DNA from: Schizophyllum amplum
Lineage: Eukaryota; Basidiomycota; Agaricomycetes; Agaricales; Schizophyllaceae
Direction: 5' to 3'
Assembly (NCBI GenBank): GCA_007026445.1
Contig: VDMD01000006.1
Location: 62,001 to 126,000 of the forward strand
Length of the DNA: 64,000 nt
How positions within the stretch are numbered: the stretch's first letter is position 1; every line of letters begins with the position of its first letter. Below are positions 1-11,578 of this stretch, one piece after another. The notes beneath the pieces were generated by a model that was given only the letters and a program-made list of their open reading frames with translations, had not been told where the DNA came from and ran no database searches. The translations under genes were made by a program, and so were the position numbers.

Positions 1-254
1 GGAGGAGGCGGGGGGATGTTGATATGCGGTCGTGCAGACGGCATGAAAGTCGAGGATAAGAAAGAATGTGCTCGACTGGAGTGCACCCCGCGCTGATCTA
101 TGATGCAGTGCTGACCGCGCGCGGCGCAGCCCACACGCGAGCGATGCAGCCATGAAGGCAGGCCCGGGCCGGTTTCAGCGCCACAAATCTCCACGTCAGC
201 CGCGTCGTGAACTCGAAGTCGACGGGCAATCTCTTCTTACTTCCCCCCTCCATC
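1..254 (+). promoter_or_regulatory. upstream region of the PDI gene
   Basis: No convincing ORF lies here. It is probably the promoter and 5' leader of the PDI gene. I saw no clear TATA box or unfolded-protein-response element. Confidence 0.4.
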
Positions 255-2308
255 ATGAGATTCGCATACGCCCTTGCCGCTCTCTTTACCGCCGTCGGCG
301 CATCAAATGTTCTGGACCTGACACCGGATAACTTCGACAGCATCGTCGGTCAGGGCAAACCTGGCCTTGTCGAGTTGTGCGTCGCGTCCGTCACTATTCC
401 ACTCGGATGAAGTACTGACTTGACTCTAGCTTCGCGCCTTGGTGGTTCGTCTCATACTGACCCTGTGAATGCACGAAGCTCACCCATCCTGTGCTTCTCA
501 GCGGTCACTGCAAGGTACGTGTGCACATGCGATCGACTGTCAGCCTCGGCTGACATTATGCTTCAGAAACTCGCCCCCACCTATGAGGAGGTCGCGGACG
601 CATTCTCCAGATCCAAGGACGTCTTCGTTGCGAAGGTTGACGCGGACGCGCACAAGAGCCTAGGCAGCAAGTACGGTGTCACCGGCTTCCCCAGTACGCA
701 TCTGCCTTTATGAGGTCCTGCCATTCCACTCACGTCCCGCTTAGCACTGAAATGGTTCAATGGTGACGGGGAGGCTGAGCCGTACGAGTCAGGACGTGAT
801 TTGACAAGCTTGGTCAGCTTGTACGTTGCATGTCACTCGCTCTGTATAATCTTCGCTCAACGAAGCGTGTCCAGCATTGAGACCAAGTCGGGTGTCAAGT
901 CTAGCATTCCCCCACCACCTCCGCCAGCCTACACCGTAGCAGACGCCAGCGACTTTGACCAGGTCGTCCTAGTGCGTGTGCCTCCAGGTTTGTTCCCCTC
1001 AGACTGATGATCCGCTTTCGCAGGATGATACGAAGGACGTGCTTGTCGCGTTCACGGTAAGCCCTACACCGACCACACTTCAATCAATATTCTGACAATG
1101 GTGTTAGGCTCCCTGGTGTGGCCACTGCAAGCGCATGAAGCCCGAATTCGAAAAGAGTGAGCCGGACGATAAACACAGCCCACCCACTTGTTCAAAACCT
1201 AACAAACATCCTTAATAGCCGCGAAGGACTTTGAGACTGAGCACAACGTGCGTACTGCTGCTCTTGCTCCCCGACTCTCGCTATGATCACCACCTTCCGT
1301 TATCCATCATTCGTTAACCCAAAATTCGCAACCCAGCTAACCCCACCGCCAGTGCCTCGTCGTCAACGTCGACGCGGACGACGCCAAAAACAAGGACCTC
1401 GCCTCCAAGTACGGCGTCTCCAGCTACCCGACGCTCAAGTTCTTCGGCAAGGGCCTGGGCGCGCAGGACGAGCCCGAGGAGTACACCGGCGGGCGCACGG
1501 AGAAGGACTTTGTCGCGTTCTTGAACGAGAAGTGCGGCACGCAGCGCGCGGTTGGAGGCGGGTTGACTGATTTGGTAAGTTTGTTGTTCGTGGTGGGGGG
1601 TTTTGTTTTTGGAAGGATTGGTTTGGGACATTCTGTTTTGGGATATTCTATTTCGGGATATTATGTTGGGATACTCTGCTTCGGGAGAGAAAAACGAATG
1701 CATCCTTGCATAAAACAAAAGCTGACCACCCCCACCCAGGCCGGCCGGCTGCCCGAGCTCGACGTCCTCGCGGCCAAGTTCTTCTCCTCCGCAACCGACC
1801 TGCGCAGCTCGGTCTACGACGAAGCGAAGGCGCTCGCCGACACGTTCGGCGCGCTGGCGAAGCCGTACCTCCGCGTGATGGAGAAGGTGGTGAACGGGTC
1901 GGAGGAGTACTTTGCGAAGGAGACGAAGAGGTGAGTTGGATGCTGGTTACGGGACTGCGGATGGTTGGCATTAGACACGGTGGATGGTCGGGTTTGCTGT
2001 TGTTCGCCTTCTCCCCTCTGCGCTGTCGCAGTTCCCGCGGATTGTTATCCTTTCGGGACCGCTCAATCCTGTGTCGGGCCATATATGACTGCACCGGGAC
2101 CGTTTATGCCTGCGCCCGAACCGATCTCACCACATCGGGACGCATGCTGACACACATCTTCAGGCTCGAGTCCATCATCTCGAAGCGCACCATGGCGCCG
2201 AGCAAGCTCGACGAGATGAAGATCAAGGCGAACGTCCTCAAGGCCTTCGCGGAGCAGAAGGCAGAGGACGCGAAGGAGACGGTTGAGCGGGAGGCCGCCG
2301 AGTTGTAA
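255..2308 (+). CDS. protein disulfide isomerase (two thioredoxin domains plus ERp29-type C-terminus)
   Basis: Predicted ER oxidoreductase that forms and isomerises disulfides in secretory proteins. Twelve exons (255-376, 430-444, 502-514, 567-693, 745-820, 866-971, 1024-1056, 1108-1156, 1219-1247, 1353-1574, 1740-1930, 2164-2308) join in frame to about 375 aa. The start opens a signal peptide (MRFAYALAALFTAVGA). Domain a carries FFAPWCGHCKKLAP, assembled from 15-nt and 13-nt micro-exons; domain a' carries TAPWCGHCKRMKP. A helical, Lys/Glu-rich C-terminal segment (about residues 265-375) resembles the ERp29 C domain of the fungal TigA/ERp38 group. An upstream in-frame ATG at 207 would bury the signal peptide, so 255 is preferred. 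The C-terminus is ...EAAEL, not a canonical KDEL/HDEL signal. The family assignment is secure; the retention signal is unresolved. Confidence 0.93.
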
Positions 2309-3550
2309 GGTTGCCCCGCTGCGACCATGGGATGCCGCGGAGTCTGGGATGCCGCGAAGTGTCAAGCTTGCGGGGCCGCCGACCTGTGAGCTTACTTACG
2401 ATCCTGTGTTCTGTGACTTTACGCCCTAGGACGGATGCAATGATCTCTGGACGCTCAGTGGTCGTGAGAACTCTCGACGGTCATGAACGCCATGTTGAGG
2501 TCAGGCCCGTATGTTGAAGGAAGGCTTTTATGAGGCTGCGCCGTCCATCGATGCGATGAGTTGATATGGGGTGGCAGGGGGTGCCGCGTTGCAACATAGA
2601 CACCATCGGTGCGAGACCCGGTTTCTTTCCACGGTCACGAATGTTTGCAAGTTGAACGTAAACATGCCATCTTCTGCTATACTACGAAGAGGGCTGACTT
2701 TTCGCTCAGCGCGACATGATTTCGCGAAAGATATGCTGCCACTGTCAAACACGCCCCTGCCTATCTATGTGCCAGCGCCGTCTTTATGTCCGCGCTGCAG
2801 GGTGTATGTCGATCGAGCTGCCTCGAGGGGACCCCATGATCGAAGACAGGATTCCTGGGCGCCGTTTGACCTTGGGCTTCGGGCCTGGCTTTCGACAGGT
2901 GCTTGGTGGGCAAGCAGCGGTTGATCCAGATGCACGCGAGGTTTAGGTCGGCGGCTTCAATAGCCATCGTCGGACGCAATGGTGGATTCAGGCCTCTGAA
3001 GACACTGACATGAAGACATGGACATGACATTTCCACCAATCGTCAAAGTTACTGGTAGCGACGCGAGCTGACGGTGGCGCTCATAAAACGGGGCGCGCGT
3101 GCGATCTTCGTAGGTCGAAGCAGGGGCCGAAGCAAGGCCGAAGCGCAGGCGAAGGCGCGTTCGGAGAATCGACCTGCCACCCGGGTCGCGAATCCCTCCC
3201 GGTGCTTATATACGCGCGATGGCATCGATGACGGTGCGTGTTTGTTTGAAACCTTGCGACCAGGTGCAGAGGGACGGCACCGATAGGCCTGCTTTGTTCG
3301 TTGATTGTGAGCGCGCCAACGCTTGCTGCAGCCTGCGACCGACTTTCTTTGCAGCCTCCGAGCGACCACCCCCGCCGGATCGCGCCCACTCTGCCAAAAT
3401 CGCGGTTTCCGTACCCACTTCTGTGCAGTGGACGCCTGACCAGACGACTGCGCGGGGTGATCAGCCTTCCTTGGGAGCGATAATCACACGGTGGCGCTCC
3501 TGTGGGTGCCGGAGAAGACGACATAGCGCGCGCGTGGGGGGCACAAGTAC
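2309..3550. other. intergenic, no gene recognised
   Basis: After the PDI stop codon there are only short unsupported ORFs on both strands. I found no splice-compatible conserved protein and no RNA gene. Confidence 0.5.
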
Positions 3551-3690
3551 AGACGGCTCCAGACATAAGGGCAGGCATCTCCAGACATAAGGGCAGACGA
3601 CTGTAAACATAAGGGCAGGCGACTCCGGACACGCAAGCAGGAGAGCTCGGACCCACGGGAAGGCGACTCCGAACACAAGGCCAGAAGACC
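3551..3690. repeat. degenerate 22-bp tandem repeat
   Basis: About five to six imperfect units share a core CCAGACATAAGGGCAGGC and decay toward the right end. The array lies roughly 300 bp upstream of the EEP gene. Confidence 0.75.
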
Positions 3691-3794
3691 TCGAGCGCTG
3701 CTAGAAACTTCTGTAGGCGGCGTGTCCTGCTGCTCTTCTTTCAGATCATCGCTGACGTGTGCAGGAGCTGGACGACTTACTTACGACGCACGAA

Positions 3795-3895
3795 TTGAAC
3801 GCCTTGATACGCACGACTTCGACGCCTTGATACGCACGACTGGAGACGCACGATTCACGCCTCTTGATACGCACAGCTCACGCACCTTGATACGA
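3795..3895. repeat. tandem repeat in the EEP promoter
   Basis: Four to five copies of CCTTGATACGCACGACT-like units, 17-24 bp apart, end about 75 bp before the start codon at 3971. They could be promoter repeats or part of the 5' leader; a regulatory role is only inferred. Confidence 0.7.
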
Positions 3896-3970
3896 GCCCC
3901 ATCGACGCGACGATACGACTGAAAAACCTCGACCCCCAACCACCACCACCGCCACCCATCGCCACCCACC

Positions 3971-5662
3971 ATGTTCAACCCCTTCCGCTGGAAAAGCGCG
4001 CACAACTGGACGACCCCGCAGCCGACGTGGGGCACCAAATCCTCGGACACCTCCGATACGTACGGCTACAAGAGCCCCTACGTGAAGGAGGTCGACGACT
4101 CGGCCGTGGAGCCCGTCATCCCGAGCGAGATCGAGGGGATCAAGATATGTCGGTATCGGCAGACGAAGGACAAGTGGCAGCATTTGCCGCAGGTGAGTGC
4201 GAAGTCTCGTGGATGTGGGAGTGCGTACACGAGGAGAGAGGGACGGGGGTACGGGGGTGCTGTGGGTGCAAGGAGTGCGGAGGCTTCGTGGCTGCGCAAT
4301 GAGAGCGACAGTGGTGGCGAGCGACGCGCGGCAGGCGAGTGGTTGGTCTTGAGCATTGTCGCGAGCGAAGATGGCTTTCGTGGCCAAGAGAGGAGAGGAG
4401 GGTGGCGAGGGTCGGGGTGCCGGGCTCTCGCCAGGACATCTTCGAGGTTTGGCGATGTTGCTGATCGGCACGGCTGGACTGCACCAACGGATTGGGCGAG
4501 CGGGTTGAGCAAGCGGCGTCAACGCGAGGCCGGCGAGAGCGACAAGCGAGTCTGGCGAGTGCGACCTAACGGGTTGTGCCAGGGCCCTCGATAGCCGATA
4601 GGCGTGTTGTCGCTGAGCGGGGACGTAAAAGCGACTGTGAGGGCTTCTTGGCGAGCAGCGGCGGCCTGAAGGGCAAATGCGAGATGGAGCCTGCAGGTCG
4701 CTTGCAAAATACGCGCCCTGCACGGCGTATCCAGGATCTGCCTGTCAGGACACGGTCGCCAATTGTCGCTGACGTCTCAACAGAAATCGCTTGACAGACG
4801 AGAATCGCCTACAGATGTGCGCATCATCACCTGGAAAATCAGCCAACATTTGTCCCACCCTGAAGACCGTCTCGCCGTCGCCCTCGCCCACATCGCCGAA
4901 GAGCTCGGCTGCGGCGACGCGATAGAGCTCAGCTGCGCCAACGCGCGCAAGCCGCCGCCCTGCGTAATCTGCCTGCAGGAAGTGCACGTCCGCGCCCTGC
5001 AGGACGAGCTCGTGCAGAACGCGTGGGTGCGCGCCTACTTCTGCGTCCTCCCGCACAAGGTCGAGAAGTGGGGCGCGGGCGCAAAGTACGGGAACGTAAC
5101 GCTTGTGTCGCGCGACGTACCCGTGGAGAAGGCGGCGATCCTGCGCTTCGGCGTGTCGAGCATGAAGCGCACGGCGGTGATCGCGCACCTGCTGCTGCGC
5201 GCGGCCAAGGTGCGCGAGGGGGCGGCGGAGCCGCGCGAGCTGCGCGTTGCGGTAATCAACACGCAGCTGGAGAGCTCGGAGCACGGGACGGTGTACCGCC
5301 CGCGGCAGCTGGATATGCTGGCGGCGTTTCTGAAGCAGAAGAAGGACGGGGTGAACGGCGGGGTGATTGTGGGCGACATGAACGCGGAGTCGCGCGCGGA
5401 CAGGCTGATGCCGGACGCGCTGGGGCTGAAGGACGCGTGGAAGCGGGGGGACGAGGACGAAGAGGGATGTACGTGGGGGTACAACCAGCCTGCGAGTGCA
5501 CGCGTGCAGTTCCCGCCGATGCGGATGGACAAGATGCTGTTCTCGCCCCGCAGAGGTCTGAAGGTGGACGAGCCAACGAGGATTGGAGTGGGAGTGACTT
5601 ACAATGGGTCACCTGTGTCTGAGCATTATGGACTGATATCCACGCTACGTATGTTGAAGTGA
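3971..5662 (+). CDS. endonuclease/exonuclease/phosphatase (EEP) family protein, TDP2-like
   Basis: Two exons, 3971-4192 and 4784-5662, join phase 0 to 366 aa. The fold signature runs in order: ITWKI (about residue 90), LQEV, a central VINTQLES, GDMNAES and a terminal SEHYGL. This is the layout of Mg-dependent phosphodiesterases such as tyrosyl-DNA phosphodiesterase 2. The N-terminal 75 aa (MFNPFRWKSAHNW...) is a basidiomycete-style extension without a recognised domain. Two usually invariant catalytic positions differ: WN is WK and SDH is SEH, so activity is uncertain. The single intron is 591 nt, about ten times the local norm. TDP2 is the nearest guess by length and motif order, but another EEP subfamily is possible. 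Confidence 0.85.
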
Positions 5663-6230
5663 AGGTGGTGTCATGTTACCAGTGTGTACTTTTACTCTCA
5701 TGGCATAATTGGATGGGCTTTTGCGACGACATCGAGCAGGGTGCACTGGGAGTATGCAGATCTGTCGCCAAGGTGCTCGATGCCAACTCGACGAGCTCGT
5801 CGTGGTGGCTGCGCAGCAGGGACGGAAGAATCCGGAAAGATTGCCAGAAATAAGGTGGCATTTGATTGAGCATCATCTCGACGGACAAACGACGGAAGGA
5901 TCGGCAGTGCCCAGGCTTCAGGGGCGCTGCGAGCGACGAGGAGGGATGGCCTGAGATGCCTTGGACGACGAGCAGCGGTGCTTGAGGAGTGTCAATAGCA
6001 GCTATACCCGGAGGTGTGCGCAGAGCGGAAATAGAACGAATGAGTTCTGGTGGATTCGAGGCTTCGATCCGGTTAGCCAAGTTCGATAACGTGGCTTCCG
6101 CACCACATGACCTTTGATGTCCCTGACGTTACGGCGCAATATAAGGAGGCGAACGGCTGCCGACACCCGCGCTGCTCTTCTTCCTTCCCCCCGCAAGCCC
6201 AGCGACCCGACTCGTCCAAACCCGCCAACA
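5663..6230. other. intergenic, no gene recognised
   Basis: This is presumably the EEP 3' region and the promoter of the GPI-protein gene. Only short overlapping ORFs with no family resemblance are present. Confidence 0.5.
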
Positions 6231-7127
6231 ATGAAGTCCGCTGCCATCTACGTGCCTCTCGCCGCCGCCGCGTTCGTCCAGGCGTTCACCATCAACACGC
6301 CGTAAGCAAAATTTCCTGCTGCTCACGGCACGTCCGCTCAATTTTCGCCGCAGTGCGTCGATTACCCAGTGCCAGCCCACGCTCATCACCTGGGACACGA
6401 GCGACTCTGAGAGTGTGTTTGCTCGCTTTTTGCTTGTTCGTTCGCGCGCTGACAATGTCCTAAGGCCCGTACTACTTGAGCATCCTGCCGGGTAACAACC
6501 CTTCGGGGACGCCCCTCAAGCAGTTCGACTCTATGGATGGTAGCTCGTACTCCTGGACCACCGATATTGCGCAAGGTATGTCGTCTGCTGGCCGTAGTCG
6601 GCGTGTTGCTTATCGTATCCAGGCACTTCCATCGGGTTCACTTTGAAGGACTCCACCGGCAAGACCGTCCAGTCTGCCGCTGTGACCATCCAGAGCAGCA
6701 GTGCGTGCAGTCTCCATCCCTACTATAGCATAATCTCACACCCATTCAGGCGATGACAGCTGCATCAACGGCTCCACCTCCGGCAGTGCCTCGGCCACCA
6801 CGGCGGGCTCTGCCACCGCCTCGTCGACGGGCAGCTCTACCTCCAGCGGGTGAGTCCAGTATCGAACCGGTGCCAGCCTGCATTCTCATTCACTTTAGCA
6901 GCTCCGCGAGCACCACCAGCTCCGCGGCCACCACGAGCTCGAGCGCCGCTTCGGGCACGACGAGCTCCCGCACGTCGACCTCTTCGTCCTCGCGCTCCTC
7001 CACGACCTCGGCTACCTCCAGCGCTGCCTCTGCGTCGTCGACCTCGGATGAGAACGGTGCTCTCAGCAACGGCGCCTCCCTCGGTGTCGCCGGTGCCATC
7101 GCTGCCCTCGTTGCGTTCCTCGCTTAG
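6231..7127 (+). CDS. Ser/Thr-rich GPI-anchored cell-surface protein (Kre9/Knh1-like N-terminus)
   Basis: Six exons (6231-6301, 6354-6412, 6465-6575, 6623-6700, 6750-6849, 6899-7127) give 215 aa. A signal peptide (MKSAAIYVPLAAAAFVQA) is followed by an Ig-like domain of the fungal Ser-Thr-rich GPI family: FTINTPASITQCQPTLITWD, then SPYYLSILPGNN and SYSWTTDIAQGTSIGFTLKD. A Ser/Thr/Ala stalk of about 90 aa follows, likely heavily O-mannosylated. The C-terminus (NGASLGVAGAIAALVAFLA) is a typical GPI-attachment hydrophobic tail. The protein is expected at the plasma membrane or wall; no enzymatic function is implied. All five introns are 47-52 nt with consensus borders. Confidence 0.92.
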
Positions 7128-8208
7128 AGAGCGCGCAACGACGGCCCGGCGCGGAGCTCGTGAAGATACCCGCCGCGAGCTTCTGCTATCGGTTACCCCA
7201 CTCTAGCGTCTCGATGGACTACATTTCATTACTATCGGTTCGTGTCGTTCTGGTCTTGGTTCTTCTTGCTTATTTGGACGAGCTGCGCATTTTATCCCCT
7301 ACGCTCTCTGCCTGCGCGCGCTGCTTCGATTCGATAAGTACCTATAGCCTCTTTTGTAATCGGTTTCTTGGCTCGAGGAGGGTGATACCTCGCTCGACTC
7401 TCGGGGCGGTGGTCTGCTAGTTTCGTCGTTCGGGGGAGCGATTGTTGCCTCGTTTACTCGAGGTGCCGGTCGTTCTACTTGTTCTGCGAGGCAGCACCTA
7501 TCGTCTTGACTTTCGAGGGGGTGATGTACAAGAAGAGGACGCGGCGATGTTTTGTACCTGTACATTTGCGTTCTCCGACGAGTGCGTACGGTCTTCGTGC
7601 TCTACTTACGAATACGTACGACTTTATGAGCATCACTTCTTGAACGATCTTCTACTAGGTCTTGGAATATCATAATTCTGTATCCCATACCCTTGCCGTG
7701 AAGAATCCGTACAAAGACACTCACAATTTTCCATGATCGTCGGTCGAGCCAACGAGCAAGCTTGTTCCCTCAAGCCGCGCAACTGACGCTGCTCCATTAC
7801 TGTATGAGAGAGATATTCGTAGACAACTTCTGGCCGCACAGGCGTGTTCATGTATCATGTCGTTCTTGCCGCGCAGGCCGACTGAAGACGAACATAGCCA
7901 TATTGAAAGGGAATTCGATCCAACAAGTGAGCAAGCCAGGCAACTGTGCAGGTTGCGTGCAGTTTGCGTGCAAGTTGAAGTTCGCGGCGGTGAATCGGAA
8001 CCGACCGGTGAATGCCGTTTACGCACGTGACCGAAGCATTCCCACGGCTGGATTATGCGGCACACCGAAGCTCAGGCGCAGGGGAATTCTCCGGAGCGCA
8101 CCAACAGGCGGAGGGAGACAACATCTGGGCAAACCACAATATAGCAAACACAATATGCAACATCTTGGATTCATTCATACACGTTAAATTTCGAGGTCTT
8201 CCAGCCCA
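7128..8208. other. convergent intergenic region
   Basis: This spacer separates the 3' ends of the GPI-protein gene and the GH51 gene. Only small non-conserved ORFs are seen, with no repeat or RNA gene recognised. Confidence 0.5.
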
Positions 8209-11200
8209 TCATTGGGAGTCGATCCCGACGACCAGCACCGCGAAGCTCATGCCGAGCGCTGTGTACCCAAAGCTGCTAGAACTCTGTACCGTCGTCGTCT
8301 GTGGTGTGATAAGGTCTGGGTTCTCCGGCGTGTTCATGTCGGCTTCGTTGCCCGTGATGTAGGTCACTGTTCCGCTTTCGGCGACACCGTTGAAGGGCAG
8401 CTCGAAGGTCATGTTTGCATCTTCAGCATCCATGTTGGCGACCTGCAAAGAGGAAAATGGGGGTCAGCTGCATGTTACCGGTGTGAGCTGATGGAGGCGC
8501 GCGTACTTTAATTATCACGGCACTGTCATTGCGCGCGACGGACCAGAAGAGCGTGCCGTTGAACGTGGGAAGCGTGCTTGGAAGATACTCATCGCCGCTG
8601 TTGAATGCAAAGAGCTGGATACTGGATGAGCTCTTGATTTTATACGGCAATGTAGACCCATACTTACTTGCTGCACATAGTAGCTGGTTGACAGGTAAAC
8701 ATTACCCGCGCTGGAACGGTAAGCCATCGCCACATCGGTGACAAAGATGAGCTCTTACTCGAAGGCTATCAAGTTAGGCGTCTGCGAGGGCGATGTTAGC
8801 GGCGGGGTACACCTCGTGCAGCAGTGGTGAGCCTACCCAGTCGGTGGCGTTGACGTGCTAGAAAAGCCAGAGCGTGTCAGCCTGGCTCGGTACATACTTT
8901 GCAGAAAAGCATACATTCAGTACCGGGGCGTAAGCCGCAGCGAATACTATGTCGGAGTTTCGCTCGAGCCCGGTCATGAAGGCGGCCTCGGCAACGGCAG
9001 CTGGATGGCGTGAGCGCTTGTATACGCGATGTCAACCAGGAGATTGACATACAGAGGACGCTCGGATACAGCCAACTCTCCCCTGCACGGTCGTACTTGC
9101 ATGAATATTCGCCCTATGCGCGGTGTTTTGTTTACAACAACACAAACTTCGGTGTGGAGACGTACCTCAAAGTACGTAGTACCGTTCCTCTGCCGATGAG
9201 CAGGTGTTAGCCTCTATCCCAGGGGGTCTGCGAAGTTGCTCGCATACCTCAAAGTCATCACTACGTGATATCAGCTGAGAGTGCCAGTCGTCGAGGAAAG
9301 CGGACTCACTAGTAGAACACTTGCTCTTGGAACCAGGCTGGAGTGAACAGTGAGTGAGATTCATCATAATTGGCGTCGTGAAACTAGATTCACCAGGATC
9401 CTGATAATCGTGAACGTCGTACGACGTCGGGATGGGATCCAGGACAGGCCCGCTAACGTCACTCGTGGCAATGAATACTGTTTCGTCGGGCGTGATTAGC
9501 AGTCGTTGTCTTCTGGGATCTGCAGGTCAGGGAATTCCTTTCTGAGAGCCGTCGCATAGGCGGTCCATCTATAAGCACCATATCTGTGTATTGGTGAGTA
9601 CTTATCGTAAAACGATCAACTAGCAGGAAACGCACGTCTCGGATGCAACATCAGAGATCCAGTCCTTGTGAGCGGAGGATTGTCAGTTTTGTAGGATACA
9701 GAAAATAGCTAGGGCTTACTTCGTTCCCGATCTCGATGTATCTGATTGCGAACGGCTCCGGATGACCCAGAGAAGCCCGTAATGCGGCTGGAGCAGGTTA
9801 TACAACGGGAAAGGGGGAAGACTTCGAAATGCTCCTACCTGCATCGCTCGTATCGGCGTCGCTGACCGCGAAGTGAATCTGGTCGATTGCTTCTTGAATG
9901 TATGGCTCTAGGTCGTCCTCAGCGACCGTTTCTTGTTGTAGCGCGTAACCTTTCAGGGACGTTAGCGAAGCGGCCTAGCAGAAGGATGCAGAGTAATCAC
10001 CAGCGAAGACTCCCATGATTGGCTCCATGCCGCCGTCCTCGCACCAGAGAAGGTACTCATACAGTCCGAGACCACTGCAACGTGAGTTAGTCAATGGAAG
10101 GAGCAAGGACTTAGCAAATGTACTCCGTGTTGGTATAACTCCATGTACCTGGACGTCTGTCGAGTTACTCATGAATGCTGTTCCCAATAAAGCTGGGAAG
10201 TATTACCCAGGGCGCTCCAGGAAACTCCCGATTGTCTCATTCCACTTCCATCTGTCGGCGACAGTGTTTCCCTTGCAACGGTTTCGTTAATTACTCAAAC
10301 GGAAAGCCAACAGGTGTCGCCGTCTACCTCCTGCATAAGCATAGTGGTTAGCGAGTTCATTCATCGTCACATACGTTAGACAGAAGCTCACAAGGTTATT
10401 CCCTCCGGGCAATCTGAAGAAAGCGGGGCCCATATCCACCAACGCCTGAAAGAGGATCAGTACGCGAACATGTATTCCAATCTTTGGGATTACTTGGGCT
10501 ATATCGATGCGCATGCCGTTCGCGCGTTCTTTGAAGGTCGGCGGGAAAAGAGAAAACATCGCGAAATGAATGGTCAGCCCAGCAGCCGCTGCCCCATCAA
10601 GAGTGACAGTAAATAGATTGTTGACATCGCTGGCGCTGGCTGACGGTGTGAGTTCAGTAGTGATCTGAGCCCATTCTGTCTGTGCTCCAGATATCTCGAC
10701 CGTCGTTGAAGCCAAAAGGTCACCAGAGGAGGACTGTAGACCGATCTTCACATCTCCACCGAAGTCAGATGCTTCAGGGAATCTGTAGTAGAAGGACACG
10801 TTATAAGTCGCTGCTTCATCGACCTTGATCCCTACGAGGTAATGAGCATGCCAAATTTATGTGAGCGGTCCACAACATAGTTACCCCAATATCCCTCGTT
10901 GGCAAAGCCGACTGCACCAAATGCGTCGTTGAGGACCACCAGTTCCATGGAGTTGGGCAATGCGGACGAGACGGGGACATCATCGGCAACGACAGATATG
11001 TTTGCGCTGCCTATAGTATCCCAAGCTAGGAGAGAATCTTCCGTGCCTGCAAAGCGGTGAATTCTGGCGAATTTCTCTGAATTTGAGCAAGCTGACCTGG
11101 TTCCACAAGCTGGAAGGCTCGATTTTGCAGCACTACGAGGTCAGGTTTGACATATATTATCCGAGAAAGCAGATGATCACATACACTCAGCATACAGACC

Positions 11201-11578
11201 GCCGTCTCCGCTCTAAAGACCCAGAGTATCAGCATATCTATAGAGCACGCTGGGGCCACGGATCTTACATGCTGCTGAAGGGTCAGCATGCGTCCTCCTG
11301 GAGCGCTGACGAGCAGTTCTTACACTGATATCCTGATACAATGGAATATTTCAACGTCAGTTTCTACTCGCCCGGGCATGAACCAGCGTCCATACCTCGT
11401 ACATCTGTCCCCCTACGTCGATTAGCTTCTCGCCCAGCTCCATACAAGGCCATCAAGACTCACATAATGTCGTCGGGATGGGATGACTGGCCGTCGCGTT
11501 CACGGTAACAGTCACCTGGGCCGTAGCTCGAAGCGCAAGTAGAAGACAAAGTGTTCCCGAAAGACCTGAGTGCACCAT
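8209..11578 (-). CDS. GH51 alpha-L-arabinofuranosidase, secreted
   Basis: Predicted to release arabinose from arabinoxylan or pectin outside the cell. About 28 exons give roughly 645 aa. A signal peptide (MVHSGLSGTLCLLLALRATA) is followed by TTLWGQMYEDISHSGDGGLY, ...LLQNRAFQ, a CBM-like segment (YNVSFYYRFPEASDFGG), FFRLPGGNNLEGNTVADRWK, RPGRPGTWSYTNTDGLGLYE, then HPEPFAIRYIEIGNEDW with the acid/base Glu. GTTYFEGEYS carries the expected nucleophile, and AEAAFMTGLERNSDIVFA follows. Exons 11269-11271 and 10328-10330 are each one codon (His, Glu) of conserved motifs. Between about 9530 and 9478 an intron-like insert has a branch site and acceptor but no GT donor, so this junction is unresolved. 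A TATA-like stretch lies near 11620. Confidence 0.9.
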
